Notes: a model not told the origin generated them from the letters alone. A stretch of 64,000 bases of DNA from Marvinbryantia formatexigens DSM 14469 (GCF_025148285.1 NZ_CP102268.1:4309501-4373500), one strand, 5' to 3'; numbered from the stretch's first letter, positions 25,515 through 35,040 are shown. Numbers and translations: made by a program.

Positions 25515-26864
25515 TTACTTCTGATAATTTTCCGTCATCGGCAGTCCGTGATTTTCATCCCAGATTACCACTGCAGTCGTTGTGAGCTTAATGCAGTCAA
25601 CAATCGGTGCATTTGCCTTAAAAGTTGTACCCGAAACAGCATTGTTGTTGTTTGTCACCAGCTGAATCAGATTTTCGCCTTCCTTCAGGCTGACCCCGCT
25701 GATTTTGATAAGGTCATCACAGGGCGTAATCGCTGTCGCTGTATCCGCTTCAACTGTCACCTGCGGGAACGTCAGAGCTTCGCCGTTTACAAGTACCTGA
25801 TAGTCATTGCTGTCATAGCTCATGGTGACATATTCGCCGGCAATGCGGACCGTAAGCTCTGCATCATCCACATCCATATCGGAAGCCACATAAAATTCCA
25901 GTGAAATTCCCGACTCATACAGATAACCTACCATACGGTCATTGCTTGCTTCCACACTGTCATTGAAAATGATCATGCTTTCTTCCTGCGCGGAACCGGA
26001 ATAACTCGGTCCGATTTTTCCGGAAAGATCAGTATCCTCCGCCTCAAACACCCAGGTCTGCGCATCCGTCGCTGTCTTTGTCCACTGCGCTTTGATCGTG
26101 GTATCGGCGGTAACCGGAGCGGAGAAATCAAAATCGTTTCCATCTTCGCCAACCCATTTTTCAAAGCTGTAGCCTGTGCGCTCCGGCGTATTGGAGGGCT
26201 GTGCCACACACGCCCCGCTTTCCACCGGATAGGTGTACTGGCTCAGCGCTGTTCCATAGTAATCATAATCAAACGTTACATTGACAAGCTCTGCTCCATC
26301 CTTCACCCACAGTGCATAAACATTTTCATCCTCCTGCACGCCGGCGCTGAAATCATACAGATGGGTATAATCGTTGTCTGCATACCATCCGGAAAATACA
26401 TATCCGTCTCTTGCCGGTTCCTCCGGCTCTTTGGCAGTATCTCCCTTTGAAACCTCCTGCACCTGGTCATCGCATCCTTCTGCAATGAAGGTCACATTGC
26501 ACATGCCGGCAACTACCTCCACCTTAAAGGTCAGCTTTGCTCCTTCATATTTCATCTGCACATTTTTCGTATTTACGCTTTTCATAGCAGGCGCTTTCAT
26601 GGTAATCGCTTCATCCGTCATGGAAATGTAGCCTTCGCTGCCATCCTCATAAATAATTTTGACGATACCGCCCTCTGCACTGAATTCTTCTCCTACAAGA
26701 TAGACCGTCTTGTCCGGAAGCTGATAAACTTCAAGCTCCTTCACCTCTTTGGAGGTATCCGGTCCCGGCAGCTCATCCGCCGCCATCGCAAAAGACGACA
26801 TCATACAAAGCACTGTTACAAGCGCCAGACCAGTCCGGCTAAAAGCCTTCAAAAATTTCTTCAT
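25515..26864 (-). CDS. Secreted repeat protein with InlB-type B-repeats and a carbohydrate-binding-like C-terminus
   Basis: 449 residues. Signal peptide at 1-29 (ending SFAMAADE), a bacterial Ig-like domain (about 35-125: LVGEEFSAEGGIVKIIYEDG), two Listeria-Bacteroides/InlB-type repeats (about 135-190 with GYVFSGWYAD..; 195-260 with GYSFEKWVGEDG), and a C-terminal beta-sandwich opening WVFEAEDTDLSGKIG, the style of CBM6/CBM35 modules. No sortase motif or membrane tail is seen. Placed between two secreted GH3 genes, it probably binds glycan or the enzymes; this is inference. Start at ATG 26864 behind AAGGAAAAGG. Confidence 0.8.
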   Translation of the reverse strand: MKKFLKAFSRTGLALVTVLCMMSSFAMAADELPGPDTSKEVKELEVYQLPDKTVYLVGEEFSAEGGIVKIIYEDGSEGYISMTDEAITMKAPAMKSVNTKNVQMKYEGAKLTFKVEVVAGMCNVTFIAEGCDDQVQEVSKGDTAKEPEEPARDGYVFSGWYADNDYTHLYDFSAGVQEDENVYALWVKDGAELVNVTFDYDYYGTALSQYTYPVESGACVAQPSNTPERTGYSFEKWVGEDGNDFDFSAPVTADTTIKAQWTKTATDAQTWVFEAEDTDLSGKIGPSYSGSAQEESMIIFNDSVEASNDRMVGYLYESGISLEFYVASDMDVDDAELTVRIAGEYVTMSYDSNDYQVLVNGEALTFPQVTVEADTATAITPCDDLIKISGVSLKEGENLIQLVTNNNNAVSGTTFKANAPIVDCIKLTTTAVVIWDENHGLPMTENYQK

Positions 26865-26906
26865 ACCTTTTCCTTCTTTCTTGATTTTCAAACAGTTGTG
26901 ACGTTT

Positions 26907-26952
26907 GGATTCCAAAGGTCATGTTTTTCATGCAGGCATGACCTTTGGATCC
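26907..26952. repeat. Large intercistronic hairpin H1
   Basis: GGATTCCAAAGGTCATG (26907-26923) pairs with CATGACCTTTGGATCC (26937-26952), with one bulged T and a 13-base loop TTTTTCATGCAGG. It lies between the second GH3 gene and the repeat-protein gene. Same design as the hairpin at 31281-31335: both arms begin or end with CATG and enclose TTTTTCA.GC. Confidence 0.75.
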
Positions 26953-26962
26953 AGTATCACAG

Positions 26963-29900
26963 TTACTCAGCGATTGTAAGCGTTACCGTTGTCGGAATCT
27001 GCACATATGCCGGTGAGCAAACTTTAACATTGTTCGGGAAAGCAGACCCGAACCCGCGAGCCAACGGCAGATTTAAAGTAACGCCAAATTCAACCGTTCC
27101 CGCCTGCGCCGGTGTGCCGGAAATCTTCAAACCGGTATTTACGTCATAGCTGTAACCGGAATCCGTCATGACTTTTTCTAAGGTAAGACCGTATTCCGCC
27201 AGCTTCGCGATATCTTCGTCTGATACCGTATAGCCGTATTCAAACGCCTTGTAATAATTGCCAGCCGCAATATCCTCCAGTTCAATCATGCGGGTATCTG
27301 TGGACTGTGAATTTGTAGCCGGAATGTGTCCAACCGTATCATAGCCTGTTTGTCCATAAGGCTGCGCCGCGTCTACCCAGTACCAGTTTATGATATTAAA
27401 ATCGCCGCTTACCGCGTCGCCGGTACCCGGAATTGTTACCGGATTTCCAAAAAGCTCGCCCTCTGCGGAAGGAACTCCGTTTCCATCGTTATCTGTGATG
27501 CCGTTGACATATGTGCCAAACATCGTCACCAGCGCCTGATACGGATAAGACGGTGCGTCAATCGTAATATCCGCCGCTTCACCCGTTTTCAGTTCTGTGG
27601 AAGATACATGAATCGGGTCAATTACCTTCACATCTACATTTGCTTCCATCGTAATATAACCGTCAATGCCGGTGAGCACAACGCCTACCGTGAATTCCGA
27701 GATGTCCTGGGAACCGTCCGCTGTGATAACTCCGCCCTCTAACGTAAATCCCGCCGGAAGTTCTGCTCCTTCTGCCAGACTTACCTCTGTAAAATCAACG
27801 CCTTCAAAGTTAATTGCCAGAGACTGACCTACGTGAGCGTCAAAAATCATTACCGCATCGTCCAGTGTCGTATAACCATTGCGGATAGCGTTTCCATTGC
27901 TGTAATTCCACAGCATTTCCTGTGCGCTCTTACGAACCGCCGCGTAATGTGTCTGGGAAGCAAAGGTTCCTTCGCCGCCGTCTGAAACCAGTACACAGTT
28001 ATCCTCTGCGCTCCATGTTCCAACCTCAAGATCAACTACCGGAAGGGTCGAACCGGAACCAAGGATCTGGTTATTTCCCTGACGAACCATTAAGTCGATC
28101 GGGCAATAGGTTCCCTGCCATGCGTCCGTTTCAAAAATCGCCCGGTTATCCCACTCATCACGAACCAGCGCTTTCACAGCCGGATTGAGCTGGGAATTGA
28201 TATTTCCAAGACGGTTAAAGGAACCCATAACACCGGTTGCATTTCCTTCCTTCAGAGCTGCTTCAAACGGTCTTGCATAGATCTCACGGATTACCTGCTC
28301 CGTTGCCCAGGTGAATACGCCGCCGTTAAGGTCGCGATAGGATTCCTGGTCATTCAGCATCATATGCTTGATTTCACAGGTAACGCCCTTAGAGGTAACG
28401 CCCTTTGCCACTGCCGCCGCAAACGCGCCGCCGTGCATACCATCCTGGCTGTAATACTCTACGTTACGTCCGGAAAGCGGGCTTCTGTGAATGTTCATTG
28501 CATTGCCCTGCCAGTAGGAGCAGCCCTTGAACAGTGCTTCGTTACCCATCATAACTCCAACGCGCTCCGCCAGCTCTACATTAAAGGAGGCTGCCAGAAT
28601 CGGCGGGCACGCCCACATGGTTCCGCCTGCAAGCTGCAGCGGTGTTTCGTCAGCGCCTGCTCCTTCTATGCCGGCGAACGGAAGAGAAACTACGCCTCCG
28701 CCATTGCGGACCATATCGGTGAGTTCTTCCCAGGTAAACTGATTCATAAAAGCTTCCCATTTCTGAGAGCCTTCGTCATCGCCCTGTACTACCGCTCCGT
28801 CTTCCACATCCAGCGTGAAATCTATACCCGTCATATCCTGGATGGTGATTTCCGCTTTATCTTCCTCGCCGCGCGCGGTCGCCTGCGTCCAGGTGGACGG
28901 GATGCCGCCCTCGTCTACATACCAGTCTTCATAGCCCTGATCCATGTATGAGCGATACGTGTACTGATTGTCTATCATTTCCAGATAATCGCTGTCGATG
29001 GTGCGGTCCTCCACAGAGGAAACCTCCGGCTGAACCATTCCCGTTGCTCTGGAAATAGTATGATCCAGAAGAGAATCGTTTACGGTCGTCCAGTCATCTA
29101 CAAACAGCGGAGTAATCTCGTTGCCAGTCGTATAATCATTGGTGCAGAGGATGCCCTCGTCAACAGTGTATGTTTTTTCCAGCACTACATCATGAGAATT
29201 GCGGCGCGCCGTAATTTCATAGCTGCCAGCCTCCAGCTCGTAGCCTGCAAAATCGTTAGCGTTTGCGTCGTTCCAGTCGAAGGACGCCATATCCTGTGCC
29301 ACCCACTCTATCGTAACAGTCTGGCTTTCTCCCGGCTGCAGCAGGTCTGTCTTTGCAAAGCCAACCAGATTAGCGGAGGCTTTCTCAATTCCGCCCGGTG
29401 TATACGGCGGATTTGCGTAAATCTGAACCACATCCTTGCCAGCCGTATCGCCGGTGTTTGTCACCTTTACCTGCATCGCCATCTTCTGCCATGCATCGGA
29501 GATGGTGCTTTCCTCATTTTCAACCAGCTCCCAGTCGAAGGTCGTGTAGCTTAATCCATAGCCGAAAGGATACAGAACATTTTCATACGCTGCATCTTTC
29601 TCTTCCTCGGCCGCATCGTCATAGGCAGTCTCATAATATTTATATCCCAGGTAGATGCCCTCACGATATTCTATATTCGCGTAAATGGTAGCGTTTCCGT
29701 CTTCCGTATAGAGGTAAGCATCTGTGCCATTCTGTGTCTGCTGTCCGAAGTTTGTCCAGGTCGGGCCTTTTGTGAAATCTTTTTCCCACACCTCTACCGT
29801 ATGTCCGCTGGGGTTGACGTCTCCGTTTAACAGTTGTCCAATCGCTTCAATCGCATTGTTTCCGGTATTTCCAACCCAGAAAATCGCGTCAACGCCATAC

Positions 29901-30640
29901 TCTGATTCCGCCTTTGGCGCCGCCAGCTCCGGGATCTGTAAAATATTGGAAGAGTTAATCAGCACGATGATCGGCTTGTCCGGATAGTTTTCCTTAACGT
30001 GCTTTACCAGTGCTTTCTCATTGTCGTCCAGCATCATCTCATGGTCGGCAGGGTCAGAGTGACCGGCTACGTTGCTTGCCACCTTATCGATACCCTCAGA
30101 ACCGGTCCGCGAGAACACCAGAATCGCCGCATCTCCGTAACCATTGTAGGTACTTACTGTTGCGTTCGAGTAGTACTCCATCGGGAGCTCATTATCCGTA
30201 GTGCCAAGCGCTTCGTGCTTTGTGTAAAGGTCCACCAGTTTTGGGTTTACCTTAAAGCCCGCCTGTTCCATTGCCATCTGCAATGTACTTTCCTCCAGAC
30301 CGTTCGCTCCGGTAGAACCGGCGGCTGAACCGACCGTGGAGGCTACCAGATTCACAGAATGCATACCGAATAAGGAAACATAGCCGCCCTTTTTCAGTGG
30401 CAGTGCATTGTTCTCATTTTTCAGCAGGGTAAAGCCTTCCGCCGCCGCTTCGATTGCCAGCTCGCGCGCCGCAAGCTGCTCATCTTCCAGCGTCGCGTAA
30501 TCCGTATAATACCTGCCGCCTGTGCCGGCAAAACCGTAGGTATTCCCCTCCGGCACTACTGTCTCCGCCATAACCGCAACCGGATTGGTCATCATAACGG
30601 CTGCTGCCAGAACAGAAATCTGTTTTCTCATTTTTTTCAT
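26963..30640 (-). CDS. Secreted GH3 glycosidase, domain-permuted, with C-terminal Ig-like extension
   Basis: 1225 residues. Signal peptide at 1-25 (ending AVMAETV). As in the other GH3 here, the sandwich domain leads (EGFTLLKNENNALPLKKGGY), then the fibronectin-like part (PFGYGLSYTTFDWE), then the barrel (NIHRSPLSGRNVEYYSQD, IKHMMLNDQESYR, nucleophile region FETDAWQGTY). About 250 further residues after the barrel form putative Ig-like and cadherin-like beta domains (EFTVGVVLTGIDGYITMEAN; EDIAKLAEYGLTLEKV). KHM replaces the common KHF and the SDW motif is altered, so specificity may differ. No anchor is seen; likely released. Substrate not predictable, beta-glucoside or xyloside fits the GH43 neighbour. 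Confidence 0.88.
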   Translation of the reverse strand: MKKMRKQISVLAAAVMMTNPVAVMAETVVPEGNTYGFAGTGGRYYTDYATLEDEQLAARELAIEAAAEGFTLLKNENNALPLKKGGYVSLFGMHSVNLVASTVGSAAGSTGANGLEESTLQMAMEQAGFKVNPKLVDLYTKHEALGTTDNELPMEYYSNATVSTYNGYGDAAILVFSRTGSEGIDKVASNVAGHSDPADHEMMLDDNEKALVKHVKENYPDKPIIVLINSSNILQIPELAAPKAESEYGVDAIFWVGNTGNNAIEAIGQLLNGDVNPSGHTVEVWEKDFTKGPTWTNFGQQTQNGTDAYLYTEDGNATIYANIEYREGIYLGYKYYETAYDDAAEEEKDAAYENVLYPFGYGLSYTTFDWELVENEESTISDAWQKMAMQVKVTNTGDTAGKDVVQIYANPPYTPGGIEKASANLVGFAKTDLLQPGESQTVTIEWVAQDMASFDWNDANANDFAGYELEAGSYEITARRNSHDVVLEKTYTVDEGILCTNDYTTGNEITPLFVDDWTTVNDSLLDHTISRATGMVQPEVSSVEDRTIDSDYLEMIDNQYTYRSYMDQGYEDWYVDEGGIPSTWTQATARGEEDKAEITIQDMTGIDFTLDVEDGAVVQGDDEGSQKWEAFMNQFTWEELTDMVRNGGGVVSLPFAGIEGAGADETPLQLAGGTMWACPPILAASFNVELAERVGVMMGNEALFKGCSYWQGNAMNIHRSPLSGRNVEYYSQDGMHGGAFAAAVAKGVTSKGVTCEIKHMMLNDQESYRDLNGGVFTWATEQVIREIYARPFEAALKEGNATGVMGSFNRLGNINSQLNPAVKALVRDEWDNRAIFETDAWQGTYCPIDLMVRQGNNQILGSGSTLPVVDLEVGTWSAEDNCVLVSDGGEGTFASQTHYAAVRKSAQEMLWNYSNGNAIRNGYTTLDDAVMIFDAHVGQSLAINFEGVDFTEVSLAEGAELPAGFTLEGGVITADGSQDISEFTVGVVLTGIDGYITMEANVDVKVIDPIHVSSTELKTGEAADITIDAPSYPYQALVTMFGTYVNGITDNDGNGVPSAEGELFGNPVTIPGTGDAVSGDFNIINWYWVDAAQPYGQTGYDTVGHIPATNSQSTDTRMIELEDIAAGNYYKAFEYGYTVSDEDIAKLAEYGLTLEKVMTDSGYSYDVNTGLKISGTPAQAGTVEFGVTLNLPLARGFGSAFPNNVKVCSPAYVQIPTTVTLTIAE

Positions 30641-30665
30641 TCTCCCAAAACTCCTTCCTTGTTTT

Positions 30666-31247
30666 TTATTTCTGCTTAAAAATCAGCTTCATAATCGGAT
30701 AAAATACCCAGAAGGAAATCGCACAGTTGATGATCATTGTGACGATATCCGCCAGCGTCGTGCCGGTGCCGCTTCCCATCCGTTCTATCAGGAACCGGTA
30801 CAGCGGCGCTTTATAGACGCCCTGCAGAGCCGCCGCGCCGATGGTAATGATGACATATGCCAGCACGTACCACGCCGCTGCCTTCCAGACATTTCCCGTC
30901 GCTTTAAAGGTTACTTTTCTTTGTGTGATAAAATTAATTACCTGGGCAATCGCCATTGTCAGCTCCACCGCCGCAAAGTAGGCGAGACCGCCGCCTCCGC
31001 CCTCCGCGATGGAACCGGCTGCATAATCAAAGATGTAATAAGGCGTTCCGTTCACATTCTGCCCTACCTGCAGCACCTGGAAATTCACATCCACCATAGA
31101 GGTCATTCCGAATATCCATTTAAAGCACGGCATCAAGATAAGCTGCAGCACCGTAACGCCATTGCAGACAATGAAAAACATCAGAAACTGCGCGATGCCC
31201 GGATGCCGGCTGTCAAACGACCGCCAGGCTGTTTTTACGCTCTCCAT
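30666..31247 (-). CDS. GtrA-like small membrane protein
   Basis: 193 residues with four likely membrane helices (about 18-40, 83-105, 118-142, 165-187). The segment VINFITQRKVTFKATGN and the last helix SFWVFYPIMKLIFK follow the GtrA pattern (N-F-x-x-R-x-x-x-F), a family linked to moving undecaprenyl-linked sugars across the membrane. It lies 25 bases before the GH3 gene, within the glycosidase locus; a link to cell-surface glycan is plausible but unproven. The stretch EGGGGGLAY in a loop is unusual. Confidence 0.65.
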   Translation of the reverse strand: MESVKTAWRSFDSRHPGIAQFLMFFIVCNGVTVLQLILMPCFKWIFGMTSMVDVNFQVLQVGQNVNGTPYYIFDYAAGSIAEGGGGGLAYFAAVELTMAIAQVINFITQRKVTFKATGNVWKAAAWYVLAYVIITIGAAALQGVYKAPLYRFLIERMGSGTGTTLADIVTMIINCAISFWVFYPIMKLIFKQK

Positions 31248-31280
31248 AGTTCACCCCCTCTTTGCCAATTCATGTTTTAC

Positions 31281-31335
31281 GGGTTCCAACGTCATGTTTT
31301 TTCACGCAAGCGTGAAATACATGACTTTTGAACCC
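31281..31335. repeat. Large intercistronic hairpin H2 (cruciform)
   Basis: GGGTTCCAACGTCATG (31281-31296) pairs imperfectly with CATGACTTTTGAACCC (31320-31335); the loop itself contains the perfect palindrome TTTCACGCAAGCGTGAAA. It lies between the GH43 gene and the GtrA-like gene and matches the layout of 26907-26952. Confidence 0.75.
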
Positions 31336-31341
31336 TGGGCA

Positions 31342-32787
31342 TCATATTAATTCCAATTCCAGGAAATCCAGCGCACCTTCGCCGCGGAAGCGGAAATACA
31401 ATGCACTTACGCCGTCCTCCGCCTCTGCGGTATCGGAGAAGCGGTGCCAGTCGTTTGTGCGCACCCGCACAGGAATGCTGCAGAGCAGCTTTTCAAACCC
31501 GGCGTCCGCCGACACCTCCATACAGCCCTCCGCGTTTCCCCGCACATGGACGGCTACCTGTTCCAGCCGCCACAGGGAGAAGTATTTGAATCCCGCCACG
31601 GCGCCGTCCCGCATGTTTGCGATATACTGACGTGCCGCTTCGTCGCCGTCCTTTTCATCCTGCGTAAAATACGGATGAGCCTTCAGCCTTTTTGCCGGAC
31701 TGCTCCCGTCGTATCTTCCGCAGCCTTCTGCCGACCAGAGATTGCAGGCGATTCTTGCGCCGTAGATGCCCCTTCCGCGCAGCGGCGCACCGTTTAATCC
31801 ACAGCTTGTCATTTCCGCCTGTGCAAAACTGCCGTCCGGCAGCCGCTGCAGCCGCTCCGCACACGCCTGCCTTGCATAGGAGCTGCGGTTAGTCTGACGG
31901 TGATAGAAAATATAAAATTCCTCCCCGATCCGCAGCATCCCGCCGTGGGTATTTCCCAGATAGTTGCGCGCGTCGCTCTCCGACGTTCTTCCGTCCAGAA
32001 AAACATCCCCGTTGCTCACCAGCGTGCCGCCAAAGGTAAAGCCGCCGGTCGGGCGGTCGCTCACCGCATAGCAGAGCTCGTGATTGTGCCTGGAGGAGTA
32101 GACGAAATAATATTTCCCGTCGTATTTTCTCATGGAGCTTGCCTCAAAAAACTCGTGATTTTTAAAGGAACCCTCTCCCTCTTTCGGAAAAAGCAGTGTC
32201 TCCGGCACCTTAATCGTTACCATATCCTTCTCCAGCTCCAGCACATAGCCGCCCTCAAAGCGCAGGCGTCTGCCGCCCGTCACGATAGATGGGACCGGGG
32301 TATAAAATCCCGAATAAAGATAGACTCTTCCGTCATCATCCACAAAGATGCCGGGGTCAAACGGAAACGAATCTCCCTTCCTGCGTCCCCATATCGTGCC
32401 GTCCGCGTAACGGACATGTCCGTAATACGTATATGGTCCCTGCGGTTTATCGCTCACCGCCACGCCCATAATCCCCATAAAATCATAAGCGTAGTAAAGA
32501 TAGTATCTGCCGTCCGCTCCCACTGCCACATCCGGGGCAAAGAGCAGGCGCAGACCAAGCCTGTTTTTCGGGTCCTGGTTTTTCCGGTAGATCACGCCCT
32601 CATACCGCCAGTCGCTCAAATCCTTTACGGGAGCCGACCAGCAGACGTAATCATTCATGCAGAACATCGGAGCGCCGAAGCGGTCATGCGAACCGTACAC
32701 GTAGACCCGGTCGCCGAAAACATACGGCTCTCCGTCCGGTATGTACTCGTATTCCGGAAGATATGGATTTACTGCCTGTTTTTTCAC
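31342..32787 (-). CDS. GH43-family glycosidase (beta-xylosidase/arabinofuranosidase type)
   Basis: 481 residues, no signal peptide, so probably intracellular and acting on imported oligosaccharides. Five-bladed propeller signatures: NPYLPEYEYIPDGEPYVF carries the first acidic residue, LLFAPDVAVGADGRYYLYYA the pKa-modulating Asp, and the acid region is in FKNHEFFEASSMRKYDGKYY. A C-terminal sandwich-like part of about 150 residues follows. The start codon is GTG at 32787 with GGGAGGG ahead. First gene of the glycosidase locus; the enzyme's place next to secreted GH3 enzymes suggests hemicellulose or arabinoxylan use. Confidence 0.88.
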   Translation of the reverse strand: MKKQAVNPYLPEYEYIPDGEPYVFGDRVYVYGSHDRFGAPMFCMNDYVCWSAPVKDLSDWRYEGVIYRKNQDPKNRLGLRLLFAPDVAVGADGRYYLYYAYDFMGIMGVAVSDKPQGPYTYYGHVRYADGTIWGRRKGDSFPFDPGIFVDDDGRVYLYSGFYTPVPSIVTGGRRLRFEGGYVLELEKDMVTIKVPETLLFPKEGEGSFKNHEFFEASSMRKYDGKYYFVYSSRHNHELCYAVSDRPTGGFTFGGTLVSNGDVFLDGRTSESDARNYLGNTHGGMLRIGEEFYIFYHRQTNRSSYARQACAERLQRLPDGSFAQAEMTSCGLNGAPLRGRGIYGARIACNLWSAEGCGRYDGSSPAKRLKAHPYFTQDEKDGDEAARQYIANMRDGAVAGFKYFSLWRLEQVAVHVRGNAEGCMEVSADAGFEKLLCSIPVRVRTNDWHRFSDTAEAEDGVSALYFRFRGEGALDFLELELI

Positions 32788-32871
32788 GTTATCCCTCCCT
32801 TCTTTTTTGTCTGTGACTGTATCTTATCATATCATTTTTCATTTGAATCACACGTTGCATAATCGGTCGTT

Positions 32872-34203
32872 TTATTTCCCAAGCGGCAGCATCACCTTCA
32901 GAATAAACCAGTTATCCTCCACCGCCGCCATCATGGAGCCGCCGTATTTCTGCGCCAGATAACGGATGCTTTTCAGCCCGAAACCGTGCTCGTCGCGGCT
33001 TCCCTTTGTCGTCACCGGAAGCCCGTTGGCGAACCGCAGATTTTCTTCCAGATAATTCTCTATACGGATCAGCACAAACTGGTTCATTTCCGACACAGAA
33101 AGATGAATCAAGCGCTTTTCCTCCGGCTCGATAAACAGCTCGCATTCAATCGCGTTGTCCAGCGCATTGCCGAAAATCGTACACAGATCCATGACGGATA
33201 CGCTCTCCAGCAGCTTTCCGTCCGCCACACAGGTCAGTGTGATGCCGTGCTGCGCGCAGTACATGCCTTTTCCGGTCAGTATCGTGTCCAGCACGCCGTT
33301 GCCTGTTTTGTACTGCGTCTCGTAATCGCGGATTTCCTGTTCAAGCTCGTCCAGATAGAGGTCCTTTTTCTCCTGGTTCTTTTCGCTGCGCAGAATGGCA
33401 ATCTGATGCTTTAGGTCGTGGTATTTCCGGTTAATCATTTCCATGCTCTCGCGGGACTGCTTGTACTGCGCATACTGTGTCCGCAGCACTGTATACACGG
33501 ATTCCAGCTCAAGCTGTATGTGATGCTCGCTGCACTGACGCTGATACGCCAGAAGAATGGCAAAGCCGCCCACGCCGGTCAGTGTGCGGATATGAAACGC
33601 TTCCTTCGCCAGTGATGTGCTGAAGGGCGTATCGGAAAAAATATAGCTCAGATTGCTCAGTGCAAAGGTGATGGCGGCAATCAGCACAGAGGTCAGCATC
33701 TCCTGCGTCGTAATTTCCGTCCAGTGATGTCCCCGGCGGCTCTGAAACCAGTACGCCCCGGCAAAAAAGATGCCGTACACCGTCAGCATAAAAAGCGCGG
33801 ACGCCAGCTCTCCGGCAAAGAGACCGCCGCCCTCCGCCCAGAAATAGTAGAGCTGCCACTCCAGCGCCGCCGCGACCTCCGCCATCACAAAGGTGATAGA
33901 CATCCAGTAAATGCCCGCTTTTTTGTTCATATCGCAGCAGCTCATAATCATCCAGTACATCACCAGAATTGCCGCCGCCATCCCCGGAAGCCAGAACACC
34001 ACATTAATCACGCCGAGCGCGTGCTGCAGAAGCAGAAGGATGGCAAGCGCCGCCAGAGCGCAGAGCGTTTCTCTTCTCGTCGGGCGGAAGGTCAGATGAT
34101 GCTCCCTGCGGTACAGACCGATGCATACCACGCAGGAAAGCCACTCTGCAATCGCCGTATAGGCTTTTGGGATATCCGGAACCATTCCGATTACGCCGTT
34201 CAT
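32872..34203 (-). CDS. GHKL-type sensor histidine kinase (system 1)
   Basis: 443 residues. Six or seven membrane helices fill residues 1-215, then a coiled segment with the HPK10-type phospho-site KYHDLKHQIAIL, then a HATPase domain with FGNALDNAIECE and the glycine box GSRDEHGFGLKSIRYLAQKYGG. This AgrC-like class usually senses peptides or membrane-soluble signals. It overlaps its regulator gene by 4 bases (ATGA). It lies just 84 bases beyond the GH43 start and is transcribed toward it, so the locus may be its target. Confidence 0.92.
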   Translation of the reverse strand: MNGVIGMVPDIPKAYTAIAEWLSCVVCIGLYRREHHLTFRPTRRETLCALAALAILLLLQHALGVINVVFWLPGMAAAILVMYWMIMSCCDMNKKAGIYWMSITFVMAEVAAALEWQLYYFWAEGGGLFAGELASALFMLTVYGIFFAGAYWFQSRRGHHWTEITTQEMLTSVLIAAITFALSNLSYIFSDTPFSTSLAKEAFHIRTLTGVGGFAILLAYQRQCSEHHIQLELESVYTVLRTQYAQYKQSRESMEMINRKYHDLKHQIAILRSEKNQEKKDLYLDELEQEIRDYETQYKTGNGVLDTILTGKGMYCAQHGITLTCVADGKLLESVSVMDLCTIFGNALDNAIECELFIEPEEKRLIHLSVSEMNQFVLIRIENYLEENLRFANGLPVTTKGSRDEHGFGLKSIRYLAQKYGGSMMAAVEDNWFILKVMLPLGK

Positions 34204-34913
34204 TTCATCGCCTCCCCCATATATGCCACCAGCGCCCTTTTCAGTTCGCTCTTCTTTGCGCGGCTCACGGGAATGGATAAATCGCCGAGCAGCACATTGT
34301 CCTTATCAATCCCTGTGACATATCGCAGATTAATGAGATAACATTTGTTGCAGCGGAAAAAGCTGGCGCTGCCAAGCTCCGTCTCCAGCTTCCCAATGCT
34401 GGTCGTTGTCGATTCGTACTGCGCATCCTTCGTGTGATAAGTGAGACGGTGTCCCTGGCTCTCCACCCAGCAGAGCTGCGATACCGCGATTTTATGCACC
34501 CCCGCTTTGGTATTTACCATGAGATATTTCTCCTCGCGCTTTTTCATCCGCTCCATCGCCCGCTTAATCCGCTGGCTGAATGCAAAATACGAAATCGGCT
34601 TTAATACATAGTCCAGCGCATCCACCGCATAGCCGCGGATGGCATACTGCGCCATATTGGTGATAAAAATGATGATGACACGCGAATCCTGTTTCCGTAT
34701 CTGCTCGGCAGCCGCCATGCCATCCATAAACCGCATTTCGATATCCATCAGAATCAGGTCAAATTGTCCGCGGTAGTTCTCTACGATCTCATCCCCGTCT
34801 GAATAGGCGGTCACCTCCAGCGGCTCCCGGTATTCCTCCTCATACTTTTTCAAATACTCCTGCAAACGCTTTGTGTAACCCGCGTCATCCTCCACAATCG
34901 CAACCGAAACCAT
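34200..34913 (-). CDS. LytTR-family response regulator (system 1)
   Basis: 237 residues. Receiver domain: VAIVEDDAGY, phospho-Asp in FDLILMDIEMRFMDG, switch residues near VLKPISYFAF; C-terminal LytTR DNA-binding domain with YLMVNTKAGVHKIAV and FFRCNKCYLINLRYV. ATG 34913 is chosen because GGAGG is 8 bases upstream; the ATG two codons earlier is too close. A canonical promoter lies about 50 bases upstream. Paralogue of the regulator at 36456-37181. Confidence 0.93.
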   Translation of the reverse strand: MVSVAIVEDDAGYTKRLQEYLKKYEEEYREPLEVTAYSDGDEIVENYRGQFDLILMDIEMRFMDGMAAAEQIRKQDSRVIIIFITNMAQYAIRGYAVDALDYVLKPISYFAFSQRIKRAMERMKKREEKYLMVNTKAGVHKIAVSQLCWVESQGHRLTYHTKDAQYESTTTSIGKLETELGSASFFRCNKCYLINLRYVTGIDKDNVLLGDLSIPVSRAKKSELKRALVAYMGEAMK

Positions 34914-34960
34914 GCCCATATCCTCCTTTATATAATGACCCCCATTGCTTCTTTGGATTC

Positions 34961-34989
34961 ATTATATTGGCTGCCCGTCCCGCCCGCAA
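34961..34989 (-). promoter_or_regulatory. Promoter of two-component system 1
   Basis: On the minus strand TTGCGG (34984-34989), 17-base spacer, TATAAT (34961-34966). A consensus -10 and good spacing, directly upstream of the regulator gene and downstream of the system 2 terminator. Confidence 0.7.
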
Positions 34990-35040
34990 GAGCCATAGCT
35001 TTATCTGCCGTTTTCACAGCTTAATATGCGTCACAATTCA

